From assembly GCF_958431955.1 (NCBI RefSeq), contig NZ_CAUASN010000002.1:62001-126000 (forward strand): a DNA stretch of 64,000 nt, in the 5' to 3' direction. How positions within the stretch are numbered: the stretch's first letter is position 1; each line of letters begins with the position of its first letter. Shown here piece after piece: positions 37,225 to 45,427 of the stretch. The notes under the pieces were generated by a model, which ran no database searches, was not told the origin of the DNA, and saw nothing but the letters and a program-made list of their open reading frames with translations. The position numbers and the translations under genes are program-made. Source of the stretch: an uncultured Adlercreutzia sp. GTDB lineage: Bacteria; Actinomycetota; Coriobacteriia; Coriobacteriales; Eggerthellaceae.

Positions 37225-39594
37225 TTACGCCTCCTTCTTCACGTCGACGAGGGTCTGGTTGCAGCAGTGGGTGCCACCGAGGGTCTTCCACTTGTCGTTG
37301 GTCACATGGCTGGAAGAGCCGCCCTGCTGCTCCCACCAGCCGTTCTGCAGGCCTATCACGCCCTGCTTGATGAGGCCGTTCACGCGGGCCACGCCACGGT
37401 GCTCACCGCGGTCGTTGAACACCACCACCGCATCGCCGTCGGCAATGCCGCGGGCCGCCGCGTCGTCGGTGTGCATGAGGATATGGGGCTCGGTGTCGCA
37501 CACCTCGTCCATCCAGGGCAGCGCATGGAAGGTGGAATGCACGCCGCGATAGGTCTTCTGCTGCACGCTGAACAGCGGGTACTTCTGAGCCAGCTCGTTG
37601 TCGTTGCGGGCGTCCTCCTCGGAGCGGGCGTAGGTGGCGATGGGGTCGAAGCCCTCCTCCTTCCAGGCACCCACCCAGAACTCGGCCTTCTTGGAGGGGG
37701 TGAGGAACTCGCCGTCCTTGTAGGGGATGTAGTCGGGACCCACCACGTCGACGGCCTTCTTCTCCTTCAATTCTTCAAGCGTGACGCCTGTCGGCTCGAT
37801 AACGTTGGAGATGAGCGTGTCCATGGGCACGTCGAAGGCCTCACCGAAGCCGTAGCGGCGGGCCAGCTCGGTGAAGATCTCCAGGTCGCTCTTCGACTCG
37901 CCGGGGCCGTCCACGGCCTTCTCCACGAGCTGCACCCAGTGGGAGCGGGCGTTGGCCAGCACACCTTCCATCTCGAACATGCCGGTGCAGGGCAGCACCA
38001 GATCGGAGTAGAGGGCGGTGGAGGTGAGATAGTGCTCCACCGTGACGACGAAGGGGATCTTCTTCAGGGCCTCGCGCACCATGTTGGTGTTGGGCCACTG
38101 GGTCATGGGGCTGCCGGTCATGGACCACAGTACGTTCACCTTGAGCGGATCCTCGGCCAACACGGCCTCGCCGAACTTGAAGCGCGGGATAGCCGGCACC
38201 TTATGATCGAGCTCGGGCACGGGAATGGGGGCGCCGGTCTTCACCTCGTTCATGCCGCCGGCATCAGACACGCCGTCGCCGATGTGGCCCACCTGGCCGC
38301 AGAAGGCCGCCAGGTACGCGCCCACGGCCGTGGCGTAGGTGCCGTTCTCGGTACGCATGAAGCCGCCCATGTTCTGGATGATCATGGCGTGCTCGGCGCC
38401 GGCGTACTCGCGGGCGATGCGCTCGATGTCGGCCGCCGGCACGCCGCATTCGGCCTCGGCCGCCGCCGTCGTCCACGGGGCCGCGTTGGCCGCGATGAGT
38501 TCGAACTCGGTGTTGTACTGCTCGGCCTGGGGCGTGCCCTCGAGCGTGAGGGCCACCGTGATGCCGGTGGTATCGTGGCGCACCACCTCGCCGCTGGTCG
38601 TGTCGAGCACAGCGAAGGATGCCGGATCTTCCGCATCCAAAAGCACCGGCGCGCCAGCCGCCTTGTCCACCAGGCAAGGGGCACAGGTATGCGCGAGCAG
38701 GAACTCCTCGTCGTAGAGCTTCTCGCTGATGATGGTGTTCAGCATGGCGAGGCCGAGGGCCGCGTCGGTGCCCGGCCACGGGGCGATATGATCGGTGGCC
38801 TTCGCCGCCGACTCGGTGTAGATGGGGTCGATCACCACGAGCTTGCCACCGTTTTCCACCACCTTCTCGAAGCGCTGGAAATAGCCCTGCTTCGAGATGG
38901 CCGGGTTGTTGCCCCAGATGATGCAATAGGTGGAGTTCTCGATCTGGTTGCGCGTGTCCAGGAAGCGCTGGCCATAGATGGGCGTGATGGCCGCCGTGGT
39001 GCCGGCGCAGCAGAGGCTGCCCACCGTAGTGGACGCGCCGCCCAAATGGGCGAAGAAGGCCGTGGCCACCGGGCCGTGCATGGCGCCGAAGTTGCCGGAG
39101 CCGGTCACGTAGCAGATGGACTCCACGCCGTCGGAGGCGATGGCGTCGTCGAACTTCTCCTGGATGAGGTCGAAGGCCTCATCCCAGGTGATCTCCTTGA
39201 ACTTCCCCGTTCCCTTGTCGCCGTCGCGCAGAAGCGGCACGGTGAGACGCTCGGGGTCGTTGGTCATGTAGGCGCGAGCGATGCCGCGGGCGCAGGCGGC
39301 GCAGTCGTTCAGCTCGGAGGACTCCACCTTCACGAGCTTGCCGTCCTTCACGTAGCCCTTCAGATTGTGGTGCTGGCACTCGGGCGGGCAGGTGGAATAG
39401 AACACCTGCGCGTCGGCGAAGGGATCCTCGCCGGTCACGGGCAGCCCCTCCTCGGCTGCGGGCGCGCCGCCCTCGCCCTCGCCGGCCGGCGCGCAGCCGG
39501 CCAGGCCCGCTACGGCGGCGGTGGCCGCGGCGGCGCCCACGAAGGCGCGGCGGCTGATCTTGGGATCGCGTGCGCATTCGACGTTCTTCGTCAT
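37225..39594 (-). CDS. Tat-exported molybdopterin oxidoreductase, DmsA-like (789 aa)
   Basis: Catalytic subunit of a DMSO-reductase-family respiratory enzyme acting outside the membrane. ATG 39594 is chosen for its GGAGG site and because the Tat motif ISRRAFVG then lies near residue 14, followed by a hydrophobic stretch ending GCAPAGE. The iron-sulfur motif CPPEC...CAACARG spans about 48-82. Moco-binding segments include WGNNPAIS, VVIDPIYTESAAKATDH and SMTGSPMTQWPN. Substrate cannot be told; Eggerthellaceae encode many paralogues for sulfoxides, N-oxides or catechols. Transcribed away from the kinase pair, which may regulate it. Confidence 0.9.
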   Translation of the reverse strand: MTKNVECARDPKISRRAFVGAAAATAAVAGLAGCAPAGEGEGGAPAAEEGLPVTGEDPFADAQVFYSTCPPECQHHNLKGYVKDGKLVKVESSELNDCAACARGIARAYMTNDPERLTVPLLRDGDKGTGKFKEITWDEAFDLIQEKFDDAIASDGVESICYVTGSGNFGAMHGPVATAFFAHLGGASTTVGSLCCAGTTAAITPIYGQRFLDTRNQIENSTYCIIWGNNPAISKQGYFQRFEKVVENGGKLVVIDPIYTESAAKATDHIAPWPGTDAALGLAMLNTIISEKLYDEEFLLAHTCAPCLVDKAAGAPVLLDAEDPASFAVLDTTSGEVVRHDTTGITVALTLEGTPQAEQYNTEFELIAANAAPWTTAAAEAECGVPAADIERIAREYAGAEHAMIIQNMGGFMRTENGTYATAVGAYLAAFCGQVGHIGDGVSDAGGMNEVKTGAPIPVPELDHKVPAIPRFKFGEAVLAEDPLKVNVLWSMTGSPMTQWPNTNMVREALKKIPFVVTVEHYLTSTALYSDLVLPCTGMFEMEGVLANARSHWVQLVEKAVDGPGESKSDLEIFTELARRYGFGEAFDVPMDTLISNVIEPTGVTLEELKEKKAVDVVGPDYIPYKDGEFLTPSKKAEFWVGAWKEEGFDPIATYARSEEDARNDNELAQKYPLFSVQQKTYRGVHSTFHALPWMDEVCDTEPHILMHTDDAAARGIADGDAVVVFNDRGEHRGVARVNGLIKQGVIGLQNGWWEQQGGSSSHVTNDKWKTLGGTHCCNQTLVDVKKEA

Positions 39595-39865
39595 AGAACT
39601 CTCCTCCCTCATATACGGTTCTCCTCCGCGAGCCGCGCCGCATCCGGTCGCATTGCCGGTCGGCGCCCGGGGCGGCCCTCCTCGGCCGAAACCCCGCTCG
39701 CTGCCATGTATTCTGCCGCCGCCCCCGTGCCATTGCAATGGCGCTCCGTGGAACTTTTCATTAAGAATTCGGGGCAAATATTAAAAAAGAATTACCTTCC
39801 CGCTCGACGATGCCCAAAGGGGCTGTCATCGGGCATAATAGAGAGGTTGACGACGAGGGGGAGCC

Positions 39866-41671
39866 ATGTCGGACGCACCAGGCAAACGATCGATTCGCTT
39901 TGGCATACGCTTTAAGATCGCCGTGTCCATCGGCATTATCATGGTGGCGCTCATGGGCGTCGACATCGCGTGGAACCTCTCGCTGCAAACCGCCCAAGCC
40001 GAGAACGAGGCCCGCGAGAAGGCCGAGGTGCTCGCCGCCGAGATGCGCGCCGCATGGGACTTCGTCGACATGAACCAGAACGTCATCAACCGTGCCGAGG
40101 ACGGCAGCTTCCGCACGAAGCACCTCGTGTGCGTGGTGGCGGCGAAGTCCATCTCCATGCTGTTCACCACCGAGACCGACTACTCCATCCGCTTCACAAA
40201 CGATACCCCGCGTCAGGCCGCCAACGCACCCGACGCCTTCGAGCAGGAAGCGCTCGACGCATTCAACGCCGATGCCGCCCTTGCCTCGTTCTATCGCGTG
40301 GAGGAGGCCGCCGACGGGACGCGGGTGTTCCGCTACACCGAACCGCTCTACGTAACCGAGTCGTGCCTGGAATGCCACGGCGACCCGGCAGGCGAACCCG
40401 ACCAGTACGGGTACGCCAAGGAGGGCATGGAGGTGGGCCAGGTGGGCGGCGCCATGTCCATTACCGAACCCATGGACATCTACGGCGACGGCATCCGCTC
40501 CAGCGTGGCGCAGCAGGTGATCATGGTGCTGTTCGTGATGGTAGCCGCCTTCGCTGCCGTGTACGCGGTAACGAGCCGGCTCGTGCTGCGCCCCCTCGAC
40601 GAGCTGCGCCGTGCGGCGAAATCGGTGGGCGAGGGCGATTTCAGCTACCTGGCGCCGACCGGAAAGGCCGCCGCAGCAGACGGCGCAGCAGCGCTCGGCA
40701 CAAGCCCCGCGGGCCGCATCGCGCCATCGGTCCGGCGCACATGGGGCGGCCCCGACGAGCTGACCGAGTTGTCGGGCGAGTTCGACCGCATGGCCCGCGA
40801 CCTGCAGGCCCTCTACGAGGATCTGGAGGGTCAGGTGCGCAGCAAGACCGACGATCTCATGCTACTCAACGATCTGCTGAACTACCAGAAGCGCGAGCTG
40901 AAATGCGCCCTCGACCGACTTGGGGAGGAGGTGGCCTACAAAAACGAGTTCTTCGCCATCGTGAGCCACGAGCTGCGCACGCCGCTCACCTCCATCCTGG
41001 CCTACGCGCGCATTCTGAACGACGATGCGAGCCTCGCGCCCAAGACCCGCGACGCCGTGGCCGAGATAGAGTCGAACGCCACGCTGCTCTTGAACATGGT
41101 GAACAACATCCTCGTCATATCGAAGCACGCCGCGCAGAAAGACGAGCTGGTGCCCGAGCCGGTGGACTTCGTCGATGTGGCGCAATTCGTGAAGAAGGCG
41201 CTCGACCCCATCGCCGCCGGCAAGGACGTGGCGCTTACGTGCACGGTGGCCCCCGACGTGCCGCTGTCCATGGCCGATTGGGAGAAGCTGCGCCGCGTGC
41301 TGGAGAACCTCGTGGACAACGCCGTCAAATACACCCATCGCGACGGCTTCGTGAAGCTGGCCATCTCCTTCGATGCCGACGGCTTCATCGAGCGGCAGGG
41401 CGACTGCGAGCACGGCGTCATCGTCATGCGGGTCAGCGACGACGGCATGGGCATCGCGTCCGACGAGGTGGACGAGATTTTCGACCTGTACAAGCAGGCA
41501 GGGCAGTCGGCCAACCGCCGTTACCGGGGCACGGGACTCGGGCTGGCGGTGGTGCGCGACCTCACCGAGCTGCACGGGGGCGCCGTCTCCGTGGAGAGCC
41601 GCGTGAAGGAGGGTAGCACCTTCACCGTGCGCATTCCCGCCGTTCCCGTGCCGGAAGAGGACGAGGAGTAG
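39866..41671 (+). CDS. Sensor histidine kinase with c-heme-type (DUF3365-like) sensor domain (601 aa)
   Basis: Two transmembrane helices (about 17-37 and 212-234) enclose a 175-residue extracytoplasmic domain with CLECHGDP (CxxCH, about 166-173), as in DUF3365/Tll0287-like sensors that bind c-type heme. A HAMP segment (LRPLDELRRAAKSVGEGDF) follows, then a coiled linker, the HisKA phospho-acceptor VSHELRTPLT (about 368), and the ATPase boxes N (LRRVLENLVDNAVKYT), G1 (VSDDGMGI) and G2 (GTGLGLAVV). It probably senses redox state or a ligand for the neighbouring DmsA-like enzyme. The response regulator follows. Confidence 0.9.
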   Translation: MSDAPGKRSIRFGIRFKIAVSIGIIMVALMGVDIAWNLSLQTAQAENEAREKAEVLAAEMRAAWDFVDMNQNVINRAEDGSFRTKHLVCVVAAKSISMLFTTETDYSIRFTNDTPRQAANAPDAFEQEALDAFNADAALASFYRVEEAADGTRVFRYTEPLYVTESCLECHGDPAGEPDQYGYAKEGMEVGQVGGAMSITEPMDIYGDGIRSSVAQQVIMVLFVMVAAFAAVYAVTSRLVLRPLDELRRAAKSVGEGDFSYLAPTGKAAAADGAAALGTSPAGRIAPSVRRTWGGPDELTELSGEFDRMARDLQALYEDLEGQVRSKTDDLMLLNDLLNYQKRELKCALDRLGEEVAYKNEFFAIVSHELRTPLTSILAYARILNDDASLAPKTRDAVAEIESNATLLLNMVNNILVISKHAAQKDELVPEPVDFVDVAQFVKKALDPIAAGKDVALTCTVAPDVPLSMADWEKLRRVLENLVDNAVKYTHRDGFVKLAISFDADGFIERQGDCEHGVIVMRVSDDGMGIASDEVDEIFDLYKQAGQSANRRYRGTGLGLAVVRDLTELHGGAVSVESRVKEGSTFTVRIPAVPVPEEDEE

Positions 41672-41716
41672 CGCGCTGTGCCCCGAGAAAGGCGAATGGA
41701 AGAGGAGAGGAGACCC

Positions 41717-42421
41717 ATGGCAGCGAAGATTCTGCTTGTCGATGACGAGCCGCGCATCGAGCGGCTCGTGCGCGATATGGTGCAGGATGCGGGACTCGCG
41801 TTTGCCTACGCTGAGAACGGTGCGGAGGCCCTGGCGGTCGTAGCCCGCGAGGCGCCCGACCTCATCATCATGGATGTGATGATGCCGAAGATGGACGGCT
41901 TCGCCGCCTGCCGCGAGCTGCGCGCCCGCGGGGTAACGGTGCCGGTGATCTTCCTGTCGGCCAAAGGCGACATCGTGGACAAGGGCGTCGGATTCGCAGC
42001 AGGCGGGGACGACTACATGGTGAAGCCCTTCGACCCGCGAGAGCTGATGATGCACATCGAGGCGCACCTGCGTCGCGCCGCCATGCGTCCGACCAGTGGC
42101 GCGCCTGCGACGGGCATCATCGCTGTGGGAAGCCTGGAGCTCGACATGGCCCAGCACCGCGCCAGCCTGAGCGGCCAGCATGTGGCACTCACACCCAAGG
42201 AATTCAAGATCCTGGCCACCCTGGCATCGAGCCCTGGCACCGTGTTTTCTCGCGAGCAGCTGGTGGAGGCGGCATGGGGCCCGGAGTTCGTGGGCGAGAC
42301 CAGCTCGATCACCGTGTTCATCAAGAAGCTGCGGGCGAAGATCGAGGACGATCCCACCGAGCCGCGCATCATCGAGACCGTCTGGGGCATCGGCTACCGG
42401 CTCGACCCGGAGGCGTGCTAG
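41717..42421 (+). CDS. OmpR-family response regulator (234 aa)
   Basis: Partner of the upstream kinase. Receiver domain: acidic pair DDE near 9-11, phospho-acceptor Asp in IIMDVMMP (about 54), conserved T/S and Lys in FLSAK and MVKPFDPREL. The C-terminal winged helix contains LTPKEFKILATLASSPGTVFSREQLVEAAWG (about 155-185) and IETVWGIGYRL. ATG 41717 follows GAGAGGAGACCC, 45 bases after the kinase stop; longer in-frame starts lack such a site. Likely controls the divergent DmsA-like operon or the DmsA gene cluster nearby. Confidence 0.92.
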   Translation: MAAKILLVDDEPRIERLVRDMVQDAGLAFAYAENGAEALAVVAREAPDLIIMDVMMPKMDGFAACRELRARGVTVPVIFLSAKGDIVDKGVGFAAGGDDYMVKPFDPRELMMHIEAHLRRAAMRPTSGAPATGIIAVGSLELDMAQHRASLSGQHVALTPKEFKILATLASSPGTVFSREQLVEAAWGPEFVGETSSITVFIKKLRAKIEDDPTEPRIIETVWGIGYRLDPEAC

Positions 42422-42452
42422 GCGGCCAGGACGGGATAGTGCAGCTTCCGCG

Positions 42453-43337
42453 CTATACTCCCAGGCCGACGGTGAGGTGGGTCATGTAGAAGACGAAGCG
42501 CATGACGAAGATGCCGGCGAGTGCGAGTAGGGCGCCGGCGGAGAGGCCCACGACACGGCGGGGCTCTGCGGCAACGGCGGGCGCGGCGGCCGCTTCGCCA
42601 GCCGCGCGCCACGACAGCGCAATGCCGCACGCGCCCAACAAGATGAAGGCCGCCACGAAGGCCGGGTAGGCTGGCACGAGCTGCTCGACGGTCGCAAGCT
42701 CGTTGGCCAACGGTTGCAGCCATGCGCCCAGCACGGCGTACACCACCGTATTCGCCACGAGCGCTCCAGCGGCCAGGCCGCACAGCGCGGTGCGTGATGC
42801 GGGCCATTGGGCCAGCGCGAAACCCACAAGCGCGATGAGCGGGCCTCCTACGAGAGCGTTCAGCCCGAGGCTCACCGGCACGAGGGGTAAGCTCCACGTG
42901 ACGATGGTGTCCACATGATAGGCGAAGGCCACAGCCGCGACGAAGGCGACGATGGCAACGTCGATGGCCGCGAGCAGCCCGCGCTGCAGCCCCGTGCGCG
43001 GCCGCTCGGCAAACGAGTACAGCCAGTAGATGCCCGCCAGCGCCAAAAACGCCACCGCACATCCCACCTCGGTGGAAAGTGGGCTGCGGCCCACCCCGGT
43101 GAACACATAGAGCGCATTCGAGGGGTTGCCCAGATGCGTTGCCGAGGCCACGAGCCCCACCATGGCAATGACCAGCGGCAGGCACGTCAGCTGGTTCAGG
43201 CGGCGCGCCGCATCTCCGGTCGCCCGGCCGAGCAGCACCGGCAGGCTCATGAGGAGGTAGGCCACCGCACCCGAAGGGGCAAGGGTGGTGAACAGCACCA
43301 GGGTAATCTCGCTGAAGGCGGTGGAGAAGCCGGTCAC
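42453..43337 (-). CDS. DmsC-like membrane anchor subunit (294 aa)
   Basis: Anchors the DMSO-reductase-type complex and oxidises menaquinol. About eight hydrophobic segments are visible, beginning EITLVLFTTLAPSGAVAYLLMSLPVLLG; the DmsC signature residues include LGNPSNALYVFTGVGRSPLSTEV (about 69-91), where the conserved His precedes (SATHLGNP). Last gene of a five-gene minus-strand operon (47860 to 42453). It converges with the response regulator gene across a 31-base gap. Confidence 0.88.
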   Translation of the reverse strand: MTGFSTAFSEITLVLFTTLAPSGAVAYLLMSLPVLLGRATGDAARRLNQLTCLPLVIAMVGLVASATHLGNPSNALYVFTGVGRSPLSTEVGCAVAFLALAGIYWLYSFAERPRTGLQRGLLAAIDVAIVAFVAAVAFAYHVDTIVTWSLPLVPVSLGLNALVGGPLIALVGFALAQWPASRTALCGLAAGALVANTVVYAVLGAWLQPLANELATVEQLVPAYPAFVAAFILLGACGIALSWRAAGEAAAAPAVAAEPRRVVGLSAGALLALAGIFVMRFVFYMTHLTVGLGV

Positions 43338-43346
43338 AGAGCGCCC

Positions 43347-44027
43347 CTAGCGGTAGAAACGCGGCACGCTCACCGTCAGCTCGCGCGCTTCCTGCATACC
43401 GAGCAGCGTCGCCCGAGTCAGACGGGCAAGGCCTTCGTAGAAGGGATGCTCGGCCGCTTCGGCGAGCGCTTCCAAGTAATGGGGCGCCCAGGTGAGCAGG
43501 TGGTCGCGCAGGTACTCGTCGGCCAGTTCGGGGCGCTCGGCGGCGAGGAAGGCCAGCAGCGCCAGCATGAGGCCGATGTGGTCTTCCGGCGTGCGCTCGT
43601 CGCCGAGGCGCTGGATGCCCCGAGCGCGCATCCAGGCCCGCAGCGCCAGGGTGCTCTCGCCGAAGATGACGCAGTCGTGGTCGGTGTAGACCGAGCCCCA
43701 GGGCGGCGCGGGAAGATGGCCTGGCCCCACGAACAGACGGCGGTACTCCCAGACCAGATCGTCATGGTCGGCGCCTGCGGCCAAACCGGCGCGCATGAGC
43801 CCAAGGGCCTCACGCGCCTCGGCCTCGCAGGCGAAGGGCCACTCGGCTGCGGCGGCGTCCACATCCAGGTCGGCCAGGGCGGCGAAGGCATCGGGGGCCT
43901 CGCCGGTGCGCGGATCGTTCAGGAAGAACGGAGCCAGGGCCGCACCCGCGAAGGCGATGGCCTCCTCGGTGGCAGGATCGGCAGCTGGCCTCGTTGTCGC
44001 AGAAGCGGCATCAGCACAGTAGGTCAT
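43347..44027 (-). CDS. TorD/DmsD-family molybdoenzyme chaperone (226 aa)
   Basis: Binds the Tat signal of the DmsA subunit and holds it until cofactor is inserted. All-helical protein with WEYRRLFVGPGHLPAPPWGSVYTD (about 90-113) and the conserved ERTPEDHIGLMLALLAFLA (about 144-162), the E-x-P-x-D-H region diagnostic for this family. It starts ten bases after the preceding DmsB-like gene and lies inside the operon. Confidence 0.88.
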   Translation of the reverse strand: MTYCADAASATTRPAADPATEEAIAFAGAALAPFFLNDPRTGEAPDAFAALADLDVDAAAAEWPFACEAEAREALGLMRAGLAAGADHDDLVWEYRRLFVGPGHLPAPPWGSVYTDHDCVIFGESTLALRAWMRARGIQRLGDERTPEDHIGLMLALLAFLAAERPELADEYLRDHLLTWAPHYLEALAEAAEHPFYEGLARLTRATLLGMQEARELTVSVPRFYR

Positions 44028-44036
44028 GACAGACTC

Positions 44037-44663
44037 CTATACAATTTCCCGCGCGTTCAGCACACGGCCTTCGGCGCGCACTCGCTCGGGGTCATTCTTG
44101 AAGACGCGCGGCGGCGACACCACCAGATTCGGCGCCGTAGCCGTCGCAGCCGGCAGCGGCGGCACATCGGCTACCGTGCCCCACGCGGCCCGCAGCTCAT
44201 CCACCGGCCCGAAATCGAGCGCACGCAGGGGGCACGCTTCCACGCAGACGGGGGCAGCCCCCGCTTCCACGCGCTCGGCGCAGCCGTCGCACTTCGCCGA
44301 GCGACCCGCCACGCGGTCGACCTTCGGGGCGCGGTAGGGACACGACAGTGCGCAGTAACCGCAGCCGATGCAGCGGTCGGCATCCACCCGCACAAGCCCG
44401 CGCTCGTCCTTGTGCATGGCACCGGTAGGGCACACGCGCACGCAGGCGGGGTTCCCGCAGTGGTTGCAGGCTACCGACAGATGATAGGCGAAGGTATCGT
44501 GGGAGACGGTGCCGTCGGCCGCCCGGCGCCAGGTGCCGCCGCCGTACTCGTACACCTGGCGAAACGCGATGTCAGACGGCAGGTCGTGGAAGTCCTTGCA
44601 GGCCAGTATGCAGGTCTTGCAGCCCGTGCACCGGGTGCCGTTGAAATGGAATCCGTACTGCAT
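44037..44663 (-). CDS. Second DmsB-like iron-sulfur subunit of the operon (208 aa)
   Basis: Cys motifs in ferredoxin order: CTGCKTCILACKD (about 12-24), CNHCGNPACVRVCP (about 67-80), CIGCGYCALSCPYRAP (about 99-114), and CDGCAERVEAG...CVEACPLRALD (about 124-148). Extremely similar in layout to the neighbouring subunit at 44780-45400, differing mainly in the middle (SYTF versus SVSV region) and the C-terminus. Gene duplication is likely; one may serve as an alternative electron carrier. A 116-base gap separates the two. Confidence 0.9.
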   Translation of the reverse strand: MQYGFHFNGTRCTGCKTCILACKDFHDLPSDIAFRQVYEYGGGTWRRAADGTVSHDTFAYHLSVACNHCGNPACVRVCPTGAMHKDERGLVRVDADRCIGCGYCALSCPYRAPKVDRVAGRSAKCDGCAERVEAGAAPVCVEACPLRALDFGPVDELRAAWGTVADVPPLPAATATAPNLVVSPPRVFKNDPERVRAEGRVLNAREIV

Positions 44664-44779
44664 GGCCGCCTCCCTTCCGCATTCCCCTCGACCACTGTGA
44701 GCGGCACCTCACCTCGGCATACTACCACGGAGGGCGGCCTTGCGACCACCCTCCCCTCCGCCAGTATTCTGGCGAAACG

Positions 44780-45400
44780 CTACATGATTTCGCGTGGGTT
44801 CAGCACGGCCCCGGTCGCGTCGCCTGCTGGCTTGGCCGCCGCCGGCGGCGTGATCACCAAGTTGGGGCTCGTCTCGCTCGCAGCCGGCAACGGGGCCAGC
44901 TCGGACACGTCGCCGTAGGCGGCCCGCAGCTCATCGATTTCGCCGAAGTCTAGTGCGCGCAGGGGGCAGGCCTCCACGCACACCGGCTTCTCGCCGGCGG
45001 CCACCTTGTCAGCGCACATATTGCACTTCACGCTCTTCATGGCCTCGGTATCAACCTTGGGCGCGCCGTAGGGGCACGCGTTCGCGCAGGTGCCGCAGCC
45101 AATGCACTTCTCGGGGTCGCTTCGCACCTCTCCGGTGTCGGCGTCTTTCTCGATGGCGCCTTGGGGGCAGTTCGCCATGCACACGGGCATGTCGCAATGG
45201 TTGCAGGCCACCGACACGCTATAGGCGAAGGTGTCGTTCGTCCAGCAGCCGTCGTCGCCCTTCGTCCACGTGCCGCCGCCGTACTCGTACACGTTGCGGA
45301 AATTAATGGACTCGGACAGATCGTTTTTGTCCTTGCAGGCCAGCACGCAGGTCTTGCAGCCGGTGCAGCGCGTGCCGTTGAAATAGAATCCGTAGGTCAT
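44780..45400 (-). CDS. First DmsB-like iron-sulfur subunit of the operon (206 aa)
   Basis: Four [4Fe-4S] motifs: CTGCKTCVLACKD (about 12-24), CNHCDMPVCMANCPQ (about 65-79), CIGCGTCANACPYGAP (about 97-112), CNMCADKVAAG...CVEACPLRALD (about 123-147). It shares the whole N-terminal YGFYFNGTRCTGCKTC-type start and the FGEIDELRAAYGDVSELAPLP-type end with its neighbour. It follows the DmsA-like gene by 27 bases and is the most likely direct partner of that subunit. Confidence 0.92.
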   Translation of the reverse strand: MTYGFYFNGTRCTGCKTCVLACKDKNDLSESINFRNVYEYGGGTWTKGDDGCWTNDTFAYSVSVACNHCDMPVCMANCPQGAIEKDADTGEVRSDPEKCIGCGTCANACPYGAPKVDTEAMKSVKCNMCADKVAAGEKPVCVEACPLRALDFGEIDELRAAYGDVSELAPLPAASETSPNLVITPPAAAKPAGDATGAVLNPREIM

Positions 45401-45427
45401 AATAGCTCTCCTCCGTTCACAACGCGC

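Noticed and set aside
36772..39915. A very long plus-strand open frame (over 1000 codons) opposite the DmsA and DmsB-like genes
   Set aside because: It is antisense to two clear molybdoenzyme genes with full motifs, has His/Leu/Val-rich composition typical of the opposite strand of G/C-rich coding DNA, and crosses the intergenic junctions without a ribosome binding site.
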